A stretch of 64,000 nt of DNA from UBA5429 sp942493315 (GTDB lineage: Bacteria; Bacteroidota; Bacteroidia; Bacteroidales; WCHB1-69). This document shows positions 7,513-15,164 of the stretch, one piece after another. Where the stretch lies: NCBI GenBank assembly GCA_942493315.1, contig OW818690.1, positions 434,001 through 498,000 on the forward strand, written 5' to 3'. Under the pieces are notes generated by a model. It worked only from the letters and a program-made list of their open reading frames with translations. It made no database searches and had not been told where the DNA came from. How positions within the stretch are numbered: the first letter of the stretch is position 1; each line of letters starts with the position of its first letter. The position numbers were made by a program, and so were the translations under genes.

Positions 7513-8598
7513 TTATTGTGCGATATTGATTATTCTTTTTTTGTAGAGTTTGTCGAAAAGCCACATTATAACCCAATAAACCGGCATAATAAAAGGGTAT
7601 AAAAATATAACTATAACGGAATAAAAATTGTAAAAATGGTTTGCTTCATCACCAATAACATAATAAATAATTTCATAACTATAAATATTACAAAGAAGCA
7701 CTATAAAAGGAAGGAAAATACATCCAACTATTACCACCCACGAAAACTTTTTGTGTGGTTTTCTTTTTCTGTATAAAATTATAAATGTAATATGCAATAT
7801 TACAATAAGAATGGCAAAAAAGATCGTCATTTTTGTTGTTCCAAATTCAATGAACATGTTTGCTTTTTTGCTGATAATGGGAACATAGTCAATGTAAAAA
7901 AAGTTTGAGGGGATTTTATCAAAAGTCCAAATTGCAATGGAATCTAATTGCCCTGAATCAGGAGTCCCTAAATTTGTAGTGATAGTACTTTTGGACTTTC
8001 TTGCATCTAAAGTAACCTCTAATGTTCCAAACGATCTCCAATATCGGGCAGGTGCAAGAGAATAAAGAGCACGGTATTCTTGAACCCAGCTTCTTAAATT
8101 AATCCATGCATTTGAGGTATATTCAACTTTTATGGTATGTTCCCCTTTGGATAGGGATGTTTCAAAAAACAACAAATCTCTATATTCATAGGTGTAAAAA
8201 ATTCCATTTCCCCAATTGATGGGAACTTGATTATGACTATAAATATTTGTAAAATTTCTAAATGATGAATTTGCAATATCTAAATATTCTGATGGAACAG
8301 TTGATACAGTTATAGGTTGATTGTCCAACCAAACTTTGAAATCTCCGCTATAGTGAGCAGCATGAAACAACAATGGAATCTGGATTCCGTCAAAGTCTGT
8401 TTTGATTCGATATTCAATTTTGAAATAAGCATTATTATAATTGCTATCAAGTTGAACAAAAATTTTTTCATTCAGAATATCAACATTTCTGCTTGTAAAC
8501 GGAGAACCTGAAATGGTTCCATTTTTTTGAGGTGAAGCCATGTTTCCAAAACAGAGCAATCCGGTCAAGAGAAGAAAGAAAGTAAATAGATGTTTCAT
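7513..8598 (-). CDS. Exported protein with C-terminal membrane helices
   Basis: 361 residues. A signal peptide (MKHLFTFFLLLTGLLCFGN) is followed by about 230 residues of predicted beta-rich domain. Three hydrophobic helices follow (about residues 254-276, 287-308 and 322-348), and the protein ends in a basic tail. The topology suggests a large periplasmic or surface domain tethered to the inner membrane. I do not recognise the family; the beta-rich region has general similarity to folds that present aromatic-rich surfaces, nothing more specific. It has its own promoter-like box about 110 bp upstream and is separated from the next minus-strand gene by 116 bp. Confidence 0.6.
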   Translation of the reverse strand: MKHLFTFFLLLTGLLCFGNMASPQKNGTISGSPFTSRNVDILNEKIFVQLDSNYNNAYFKIEYRIKTDFDGIQIPLLFHAAHYSGDFKVWLDNQPITVSTVPSEYLDIANSSFRNFTNIYSHNQVPINWGNGIFYTYEYRDLLFFETSLSKGEHTIKVEYTSNAWINLRSWVQEYRALYSLAPARYWRSFGTLEVTLDARKSKSTITTNLGTPDSGQLDSIAIWTFDKIPSNFFYIDYVPIISKKANMFIEFGTTKMTIFFAILIVILHITFIILYRKRKPHKKFSWVVIVGCIFLPFIVLLCNIYSYEIIYYVIGDEANHFYNFYSVIVIFLYPFIMPVYWVIMWLFDKLYKKRIINIAQ

Positions 8599-8709
8599 TG
8601 TTTCACTATTGTATTATAAAAAATGTCATATAGTAAGGGGGCAATTTTCAATGCAACCCATTACTCTTTTTATAGTTTTGTATCCACTAAAATCTAAAAC
8701 TACAACAAG

Positions 8710-8717
8710 CAAAAATA
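8710..8717 (-). promoter_or_regulatory. -7 box upstream of 7513-8598
   Basis: TATTTTTG on the minus strand, about 110 bp before the ATG at 8598, implying a leader of about 100 nt. Confidence 0.4.
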
Positions 8718-8781
8718 CCATTTTTTTGATTTGTATGATTATTGATAAACTGATTGAATTTGTGTATAATCCTTAGACAAC

Positions 8782-8813
8782 CCTTTAGCCATTAGCCCTT
8801 AACCTTGCGCCTG
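8782..8813 (-). repeat. Short heptamer array (GGCTAA family)
   Basis: Plus-strand heptamers CCTTTAG, CCATTAG, CCCTTAA and CCTTGCG lie in one phase. On the minus strand they read as the GGCTAA/GGCGAA family found at 14108, 19431 and 46023. The array adjoins GC-rich repeat copy B. Confidence 0.6.
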
Positions 8814-8814
8814 C

Positions 8815-8996
8815 TTCGCATTAGGGATGTGGAGGGCGCGAAGCGGTGCGAACTGGAACGAGCGCCGCGACAGATATTCTATTGAGGGTTGCATTTTCTT
8901 AAGCGAAGTGCAGTGAAGCACGGGAGCGAAGCGGACCCCGGAACAAGCCCGACGGCGTGGGTCGGTTCGTGGGTCGGGAAAGCCGGAATGCCCAAA
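8815..8996 (-). repeat. GC-rich hairpin repeat, copy B
   Basis: On the minus strand it starts TTTGGGCATTCCGGCTTTCC, contains CCCACGCCGTCGGGCT and ends CCCTAATGCGAA. The start and end are shared with copy C at 52937-53120; the interior differs. It lies between the stop of the AbiEii gene (9011) and the start of the 7513-8598 gene. With the heptamer array it explains the 412-bp gap. Confidence 0.75.
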
Positions 8997-9010
8997 TAAA
9001 AAAAAAGTTT

Positions 9011-9964
9011 TTACAATATCTTCTTAATCAAATACATAAATGATTGAGCAACTAATTTTTCATCTGGAATAGGTCTATATGCTAAGGCAGAAAGTTCATT
9101 TTGATATATTCCCTTAATTTTTTCCCATATAAAAGGAAAACTACTTACTATTTGTGATTCATCTAATTGTTTTTCTTGCCACCCCCTCGGTTCTTCAAAC
9201 ATTTTTTTATCATGGTTCAAAATCTTTGAAAAAGATTCTTTAAATGATTTTGATTCTACAAAATCAACACATTCTCTTATTTGCATTAAATAATAAAGAT
9301 CATAAAAATGTCTAATTTTTCCTGAAATACTTTCAATAACATTTTCTTGATAAGAGAATCTAATTAATGAAACAATTTTTTCGAGTAAAGTTTGTTCTTT
9401 ACTTAAAACATTAAGTTTAAATGGTTGTAAATTATATTTTTCTATTAAAGCTGCATTGTTGTTCTGATTTAAAAAATCATAAACCATACTACTAATACTA
9501 CATTCCTGAAATGGAAAGGGGTTAGCAAATGAGTTAATTTCAATAATTAGGGTATTGTTGTTATGCTTTTCCAATTCAACATAATTAAAAACTGATTTTC
9601 TAAATCTTGAACCTTTACTCGTTTTATGATTATCCTGAATCTCAATAAGTTCCATAGAAATTTCTTTTTCAATATTTCGAATTATAGTTTTTATTTCGTT
9701 TCCGGATCTATTATTGTTGTTCATGATTGCAATATCAACATCTTCAGAGAATCTTTCAATAATATTATACCCTTTTGATAAAGAAGTCCCACCTTTGAAA
9801 ACAGCTTCATTTGAATACTTACTTGATGCTAAACGATTCAATACTAAAGTTATCCAATAATCTTTTTCAACAAATTCTAACTTGATATTTAGAAATTGAG
9901 ATGCGTATCTTAATGTTTCATAAAACAATTTATTATTTTGATGTAAAATCATACAAAATTCCAT
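9011..9964 (-). CDS. AbiEii-type nucleotidyltransferase toxin
   Basis: 317 residues. VFKGGTSLSKGY (residues 55-66) and ERFSEDVDIAI (residues 70-80, Asp75 and Asp77) match the GG-S...DxD nucleotidyltransferase signature of AbiEii/MenA-like toxins. A later HFYDLYYL segment is also typical of the family. Known members block growth by nucleotidylating tRNA acceptor ends and act with an AbiEi antitoxin in type IV toxin-antitoxin and phage-abortive systems. Its start overlaps the end of the antitoxin gene by 16 bp, so the two are translated together. The length is normal and no lesion is visible. Confidence 0.88.
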   Translation of the reverse strand: MEFCMILHQNNKLFYETLRYASQFLNIKLEFVEKDYWITLVLNRLASSKYSNEAVFKGGTSLSKGYNIIERFSEDVDIAIMNNNNRSGNEIKTIIRNIEKEISMELIEIQDNHKTSKGSRFRKSVFNYVELEKHNNNTLIIEINSFANPFPFQECSISSMVYDFLNQNNNAALIEKYNLQPFKLNVLSKEQTLLEKIVSLIRFSYQENVIESISGKIRHFYDLYYLMQIRECVDFVESKSFKESFSKILNHDKKMFEEPRGWQEKQLDESQIVSSFPFIWEKIKGIYQNELSALAYRPIPDEKLVAQSFMYLIKKIL

Positions 9965-10674
9965 TTTTTTGAAGTAGAAATTACGTTTTGCACATTAGTA
10001 AGTTTGTAAGTAGTCATTGGATTTAGAGTGTTATAAAGTTTGTCAATATCTTTTGTTTTATTCAGATGATCCAAAATAGCACCTAACAGTGCTTTTGTTG
10101 AAGGAGGATATTTTAAAGCTAGCCGAATCAATGTATTAGTCTCTAAATCCGATAATTTTTGGATCAAAAAGATTAATCTTTGAATTGAAGATTCAATTGA
10201 AGAATCGGGAATTTTTTTTATAAATCTAATAACATCTAAGAATTGTAAAAGTGGAATATTTTTTTTTGTAATTATATTTTCTTGTTTAATAAATTTGATA
10301 ACATAAAAACCTCTTTTAATATCAGGGCGAATTTTATTTCTTCCAATCTGAATTATATGACTCATTTGAGTTGTAAATCCTAGTGCATTAAATAAACTGT
10401 ACCCTGATAGGTATCCAATCGTTTTATTGTTTTCTTCTAACAAATCTTTAATAATTTCCCATTGATTAGGTTTTAGTTTCCCAAATGAAGTCATTTCAGG
10501 TTTATAATATTTTCCTTTAGCTATTTTTTCAATTTTTCCTGATAAAACCATTCTATTTAATGCTTTGATGACAGCTTCTTTGTGTTTTACCTCAGTAGTA
10601 AAATCATTATAGGTGAAAATATATCCCCTAGGGAATCGGTCAATTGTAAGTGAAATATAATCAGTTATTTTCAT
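9949..10674 (-). CDS. AbiEi-type antitoxin (DUF6088)
   Basis: 241 residues. An N-terminal winged-helix-like region (FTYNDFTTEVKHKEAVIKALNRMVLSGKIEKIAKGKYYKPE) is followed by the IGYLSGYSLFNALGFTTQ block and the NKIRPDIKRG segment typical of DUF6088/AbiEi antitoxins. Antitoxins of this class also repress their own operon by binding inverted repeats. A 17-bp perfect inverted repeat sits directly upstream, at 10701-10740. The gene is first in the bicistron and overlaps the toxin gene. Confidence 0.87.
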   Translation of the reverse strand: MKITDYISLTIDRFPRGYIFTYNDFTTEVKHKEAVIKALNRMVLSGKIEKIAKGKYYKPEMTSFGKLKPNQWEIIKDLLEENNKTIGYLSGYSLFNALGFTTQMSHIIQIGRNKIRPDIKRGFYVIKFIKQENIITKKNIPLLQFLDVIRFIKKIPDSSIESSIQRLIFLIQKLSDLETNTLIRLALKYPPSTKALLGAILDHLNKTKDIDKLYNTLNPMTTYKLTNVQNVISTSKKWNFV

Positions 10675-10690
10675 ATATATAATTAAAGTG

Positions 10691-10740
10691 CAAATATATA
10701 AAAAATGTCCAGTTTTTTACACGAAAAACTGGACATTTTT
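10691..10740 (-). promoter_or_regulatory. abiE promoter with overlapping palindromic operator
   Basis: On the minus strand TATATTTG (10691-10698) fits TAnnTTTG and lies 17 bp before the ATG at 10674. Directly upstream, 10701-10717 (AAAAATGTCCAGTTTTT) is the perfect reverse complement of 10724-10740, with a 6-nt spacer. The repeat covers the -33 region, a natural place for autorepression by AbiEi. The same hairpin could also terminate the transporter transcript ending at 10763. Confidence 0.7.
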
Positions 10741-10762
10741 AAAAATATTTTTTTGTTTAAAA

Positions 10763-11941
10763 TTACTCTTTTTCCTCTTTCTTTTGGAATAGGGATAAGC
10801 CTAAAAGATATACCGCACAGGCTACCAAAACAAAAATAGTGGCTGTGGCTGTGCCAGTTGCGTTTTGAATCCATCCCATAAGTGGTGGAATCGCTGCTCC
10901 CCCTGAAACTGCCATGATCATCAAGCCGGAGATCTCATTGGCACGTGTTGGGAATTTTCCTACTGTAATTGAGAAAATTAATGGGAATATATTGGCAACT
11001 CCTAAACCGATGATGAAGATGATCACCATAGCAGAGATTGGCGTTGGGGCAAAAAACAATCCAATTATTGAAACTAATCCTACAATCGATGACCAGAAGA
11101 AAAACTTACGACTACTTACTTTAGCTAAAAGTAAAGCACCTCCAAAAGTTCCTAACATTTTGGCAAAGAAATAAACGGTTCGTCCCGATTCTGCAAAAGA
11201 TTGCTTTATTTCAACCCCAAATTTTGCTAACAAAAATTGTCCTGAAATTGTATTAATACCTACGTCAATACCTACCACCAAGAAGATTCCAATCACCATC
11301 ATAGTGATATATCCGTTGCCAAACAATTTAAATGAGGAGGCAAATGTGGCTCTTTTTTCAGTATTTTTTGTTTCTTCAATTTTTGAAAAATAGAGCCAAA
11401 TTACGGAGATTAATGAGACAATTCCAAACACTAAAAAGGTTAACTTCCAGTTGTTGTCGCCAAAATAATTGGTAAAAAAGAGAGTTAATGGTGCTGCAAT
11501 CATCGACCCAATCGCTTTGATAAATTGTGAAAAACTTAAAAAACTGGAACGTCGGTTGGAGGGAACTACATCCACAAGTAACGGATTAGCAGATACCTGA
11601 ACAATGGTGTTTCCAATTCCTAATAATGCAAATCCAATTAATGCCGTAGTAAAGGAATAAAAGAAAAATGGGACAAATAGTCCTATAGCTGTCACCAACA
11701 TTCCTAAATTAAGCACGTTTCTTTTACCGATTCTGTCTTGAAGAACTCCAACGGGAATTGACAAAATTAAGAACCATAAGAATACTGCTGTTGGAATAAG
11801 TTGTATGAAAGTTGGGTTAATATTCGGATTGTCCAAAGTAATATGGTCAACACTAATTCCCACTAAGTCGCAAAAGCTCATCACAAAAAATGAGAGTAGA
11901 ACCGGGAATAAAAATTTTGTAGAGATTTTTTGTTTTTCCAT
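10763..11941 (-). CDS. Sugar MFS transporter (FucP/GluP-like)
   Basis: 392 residues with about twelve hydrophobic segments. It carries motifs of the sugar:H+ symporter group that includes FucP and glucose/galactose transporters (FFVMSFCDLVGIS, GIGNTIVQVSANPLLV, LVVGIDVGINTISGQF). It imports a hexose or deoxyhexose across the inner membrane; the exact sugar cannot be read from sequence. It lies 16 bp after the ROK kinase gene on the same strand, so uptake and phosphorylation are probably co-expressed. A decayed paralogue lies at 5345-5515. Confidence 0.85.
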   Translation of the reverse strand: MEKQKISTKFLFPVLLSFFVMSFCDLVGISVDHITLDNPNINPTFIQLIPTAVFLWFLILSIPVGVLQDRIGKRNVLNLGMLVTAIGLFVPFFFYSFTTALIGFALLGIGNTIVQVSANPLLVDVVPSNRRSSFLSFSQFIKAIGSMIAAPLTLFFTNYFGDNNWKLTFLVFGIVSLISVIWLYFSKIEETKNTEKRATFASSFKLFGNGYITMMVIGIFLVVGIDVGINTISGQFLLAKFGVEIKQSFAESGRTVYFFAKMLGTFGGALLLAKVSSRKFFFWSSIVGLVSIIGLFFAPTPISAMVIIFIIGLGVANIFPLIFSITVGKFPTRANEISGLMIMAVSGGAAIPPLMGWIQNATGTATATIFVLVACAVYLLGLSLFQKKEEKE

Positions 11942-11957
11942 TGTTGTTTTATAAAGA

Positions 11958-12893
11958 TTACATTAAAGGTAAAAGATTTTTAATTTTTTCATAGTATTGA
12001 TTATCAATCAACACGGCACTACCAATCATGGATGCTGACTCTTTAAGTTCAGAAATTTCCAGTTTGACCTTACTACCGTTTTGGGTGAGATAGGTTTGCA
12101 TTGCCGGTCCGAAAAGATGGAATGCATGCGAAATATTACCTCCCATAACCAAAGTTTCCACTCTAAATCTTTCCATTCTTGGGAATAAAAAGAGAGCCAA
12201 TTTGGTTCCAAAATCGACAAAAAGATGGTTTGCAATTGGATCTTTTTCAGCTAAATCTGCTAATAGTTTTACTCCATTTAGTTCTGATCCGGTAAGTTCT
12301 TTGTAGCGATTTAAGAACCCTCTGGTAGAGAAATAATCGTCAGCGTTTCCATTTTCAAAGGGTAGATGCCATACACATCCATTTTCAGGAACCTCATCAC
12401 CGGTAACGACGGGTAAACGATCCGCCAGAAAAGCGGAACCAAAACCGGTTCCTAATGTGATGGCTAATGATCGTTTGGTTCCGGCTGTTTTGCCAATCCA
12501 ATCTTCGCCAATCGCAAAAGCAGTGGCATCGTTGATAAAACGGATCGGGAACGTTTCCGGCAATTGGAGTCTTTTGCGTAATTCATGAGGAACATTAACC
12601 CCATATAAAGATTCATACTTTTTGTTGTTTCCTTTGAAAAGCGCAACACCGTTGGCGTAGTCAAAAGGGCCGGGCATTGCAAATCCGATTCCGGTTAAAT
12701 GCTCCAAACCGATTTTCTGGATCGTTTCCTTGATGGTTAAACTCCAAATATCTAAAATCTCCTCTTTAGTGCCTTGATTGTCCAAATCGTGTTCACTTAA
12801 TGTTTCGGGAAGATAGATCTGTTTTTCGATATCACAGGCAGCACAACTTACATGTGTCCCACCGATATCAACTCCTATAGCATACGATTTCAT
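11958..12893 (-). CDS. ROK-family sugar kinase
   Basis: 311 residues. GVDIGGTHV (residues 7-15) is the phosphate-binding ASKHA signature. PGPFD, INDATAFAIGE (catalytic Asp in the ND pair) and GTGFGSAF are conserved ROK motifs. The cysteine-rich zinc motif of ROK repressors and many ROK glucokinases is absent, and there is no HTH domain, so this is a kinase and not a repressor. Likely substrates are glucose, N-acetylhexosamine or another hexose brought in by the downstream transporter, 16 bp away. A promoter-like box lies about 75 bp upstream. Confidence 0.83.
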   Translation of the reverse strand: MKSYAIGVDIGGTHVSCAACDIEKQIYLPETLSEHDLDNQGTKEEILDIWSLTIKETIQKIGLEHLTGIGFAMPGPFDYANGVALFKGNNKKYESLYGVNVPHELRKRLQLPETFPIRFINDATAFAIGEDWIGKTAGTKRSLAITLGTGFGSAFLADRLPVVTGDEVPENGCVWHLPFENGNADDYFSTRGFLNRYKELTGSELNGVKLLADLAEKDPIANHLFVDFGTKLALFLFPRMERFRVETLVMGGNISHAFHLFGPAMQTYLTQNGSKVKLEISELKESASMIGSAVLIDNQYYEKIKNLLPLM

Positions 12894-12967
12894 ATTGATG
12901 TATTAATTTGAAAAAAAATTCATAAAAAAAAAGAAAGTGAACCCCCATCTGTAACCAAAACGACCCA

Positions 12968-12975
12968 CAAAGATA
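12968..12975 (-). promoter_or_regulatory. -7 box for the kinase-transporter operon
   Basis: TATCTTTG on the minus strand, about 75 bp before the ATG at 12893. Confidence 0.55.
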
Positions 12976-13136
12976 AGAAAAAACTTTGAAATTAAATTTT
13001 GTTAACATAATTTATTGGTACTTACCCTATTTTGTTCTGAAAATATTGACTTTAAAATGTTGATATTTAAAAGTATAATTTAAAAATCTATTCTATTTTT
13101 TTTGTTTCTTTGTACTTTATTATTTGAAAAATTATA

Positions 13137-14105
13137 ATGAAACACGCTTTACTTTTTGCCATTTTACTTATTTATGTCCCTTTTTTGATGGCAGATTCAC
13201 TCCCAATCAAAAAAAAGGATCCCAAAGATTATATTGCTAAACTGGATAATTCATTCGAGGCCAGTGGTGAATATCAGGTCGATTTCACCCATATAGCTAT
13301 GATCAATGATCGGAATAACAGGATGTTTACCTATTATCCGAACATGAGAGGAGTGATCAATTTAGGAGCACGTTATAAATTTTTATTTTTTAATTACTCT
13401 TTTAATATTAAAGAAAACGATACTTATAATCAACTGTATGGAAAAACAACCTTTAATCAGTTTGCTTTTGGGATAAAAACAAGACCCATCTGGTTGATTT
13501 TATATTACAGTAAACATCAGGGATTTTTTATCTCAGAGGAGAATTTGTTATTTCCCACATTTGGAACTGATTCTTTATATGCTCAGAATAATACATTAAC
13601 AACCAAACGATTAGGCCTTCGATTGGATATTATTTTCAGTAAAAAGTTTTCAATGGAAGCTGCATTTGAGTATTCAAAAATTCAGAAAAAGAGTGCCGGT
13701 TCGTTTATGTTGAGGCTCAATCCTGAATTTAGTGGATTTAATGCTGCGGAGAATCCCATTATACCATCAGAGTATCTCCCCCACTTTGGAGGGTTACAAT
13801 ACTTCTATAAAACCAATTTCTATAATTTCGGAATGGGTTTAGGATATGCTTATTCATTAGTAATTGGACCCATCAATTTTTCCAATATGGCATTGATAGG
13901 TCCAACCATACAATTGTATGCTTATGATAAGTTATCGGTTGCATTTCCGTTGTTGATGAATTTCAAAAGTTCCATCAGTTTTAATGTCAAGAACTTCTAT
14001 GTAGGAGCATTAGCTTCATTAGATGTACAAAACTATAAACTTTTAGATAACACGATCCGTAAGCAAAGTTTAGCCTTTATTCTAAGAGCCGGGGTTCGTT
14101 TTTAA
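13137..14105 (+). CDS. Outer-membrane beta-barrel protein (DUF4421-like)
   Basis: 322 residues. A signal peptide (MKHALLFAILLIYVPFLMA) is followed by alternating aromatic and hydrophobic strands and a C-terminal strand ending in ARF-type aromatic (RAGVRF), typical of outer-membrane barrels. The segment after the signal peptide (MRGVINLGARYKFLFFNYSF) resembles DUF4421 proteins of Bacteroidota, but I am not certain of that family. It stands alone, divergent from the ROK kinase operon. A weak TTTCTTTG box lies about 20 bp before the start. A heptamer array begins 3 bp after its stop. Confidence 0.65.
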   Translation: MKHALLFAILLIYVPFLMADSLPIKKKDPKDYIAKLDNSFEASGEYQVDFTHIAMINDRNNRMFTYYPNMRGVINLGARYKFLFFNYSFNIKENDTYNQLYGKTTFNQFAFGIKTRPIWLILYYSKHQGFFISEENLLFPTFGTDSLYAQNNTLTTKRLGLRLDIIFSKKFSMEAAFEYSKIQKKSAGSFMLRLNPEFSGFNAAENPIIPSEYLPHFGGLQYFYKTNFYNFGMGLGYAYSLVIGPINFSNMALIGPTIQLYAYDKLSVAFPLLMNFKSSISFNVKNFYVGALASLDVQNYKLLDNTIRKQSLAFILRAGVRF

Positions 14106-14107
14106 AA

Positions 14108-14170
14108 CCTTTCACCATTTGCCATTAGCCATTAGCCATTAGCCCTTCGCCATTAGCCCTTCGCCTACTT
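14108..14170 (-). repeat. Heptamer tandem array, nine units
   Basis: On the plus strand: CCTTTCA, CCATTTG, CCATTAG x3, CCCTTCG, CCATTAG, CCCTTCG, CCTACTT, all in one phase. On the minus strand this is the GGCTAAT/GGCGAAG family. It starts 3 bp after one gene and supplies the TAG stop of the convergent AraC-like gene at 14165-14167. Confidence 0.9.
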
Positions 14171-15037
14171 TATCGGGATATAGATGTCTGTTTGTAGTTT
14201 TTCAGGTTTGGTTTTTTCGGGATCATTGATATAGATCTCTAAACCTGGGCGGTCATCGGGTTCATAGCCACTTTCCGGCATCCAGGATCCAAAAATGTAG
14301 CTATAGGAATCTGTAAATTTCTCATAACTCCCTTTATGTCTGAAAATGGCATATTTTCCACCGGGAATCACTTTTACACCTATTTCACCTTCCGGTTTCA
14401 CCTCTTTACGGATGGCAATACAGGCATCATATCTTAATCTGGCTTCATCCGTGATGGTTGGGTCATCGTGGCTAATCCCAATAAACTGGGTTTTAAATCC
14501 AAAAAGTTTTTTGTCTGCAGCATATTTGCAAACCATTTCCCATGCTTTTGTGGCACTTTCACCATAAGGGCCAATAGCTTGAGCAAAAATGACGGTTATG
14601 GGATCCACATTTTTAATTTTTGGTTGTACTGATATTTGATCTGAGATAATCATAATTTGTTTACTTTTAATGTGTTGATAATTAATATTAATGGTCTCGC
14701 GAAACTCTAAAGGAGAAATATTAAATCTTTTTTTAAAAGCCTTATTGAACGAAGTTGGATTTTCATAACCCACTTTCATTGCAATTTCCTGAACCGCCAT
14801 AGATGTAAGTCGTAATAATTGAGCACTACTTTCCAAACGGATTCTAATGATATAAGCACCAAGAGGTTCCCCTAAATAGGCCCGCATGATTCTTTGAAAA
14901 TGAAAATCTGAATAATTGCCAATTTGTGCCAATTGTTTCATATCTAAATCATCTCCGAGATGAAGATTGATATAACCGATCACTTTATTGATCCGTTCGA
15001 AGTAAACTTTTTTGGTGTCCTCTCTACCTATTGTCAT
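14165..15037 (-). CDS. AraC-family regulator with GyrI-like domain
   Basis: About 290 residues from ATG 15037. Residues ~12-110 form a double helix-turn-helix AraC/XylS domain (QLAQIGNYSDFHFQRIMRAY; VQEIAMKVGYENPTSFNKAF; RFNISPLEFR). The rest is a GyrI-like effector-binding domain ending in TDIYIPIK. Such proteins respond to small amphipathic or drug-like molecules. A longer reading starts at 15070, but the TACTTTTG box at 15056-15063 places transcription start inside that extension, favouring 15037. The stop codon lies at the edge of the heptamer array. Confidence 0.85.
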   Translation of the reverse strand: MTIGREDTKKVYFERINKVIGYINLHLGDDLDMKQLAQIGNYSDFHFQRIMRAYLGEPLGAYIIRIRLESSAQLLRLTSMAVQEIAMKVGYENPTSFNKAFKKRFNISPLEFRETININYQHIKSKQIMIISDQISVQPKIKNVDPITVIFAQAIGPYGESATKAWEMVCKYAADKKLFGFKTQFIGISHDDPTITDEARLRYDACIAIRKEVKPEGEIGVKVIPGGKYAIFRHKGSYEKFTDSYSYIFGSWMPESGYEPDDRPGLEIYINDPEKTKPEKLQTDIYIPIK

Positions 15038-15055
15038 TGATTTAATATTTGATGG

Positions 15056-15063
15056 CAAAAGTA
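15056..15063 (-). promoter_or_regulatory. -7 box for the AraC-like gene
   Basis: TACTTTTG on the minus strand, 19 bp before the ATG at 15037. It decides the choice of start. Confidence 0.5.
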
Positions 15064-15164
15064 GAAACAAAATATGATTATTTCTTTTCCAATCTTGCTA
15101 TTTTACAATTGTTGATTCAAATTAGCAATTTTGGACAATTCAAAAATGGATCCATTTGTAATTA

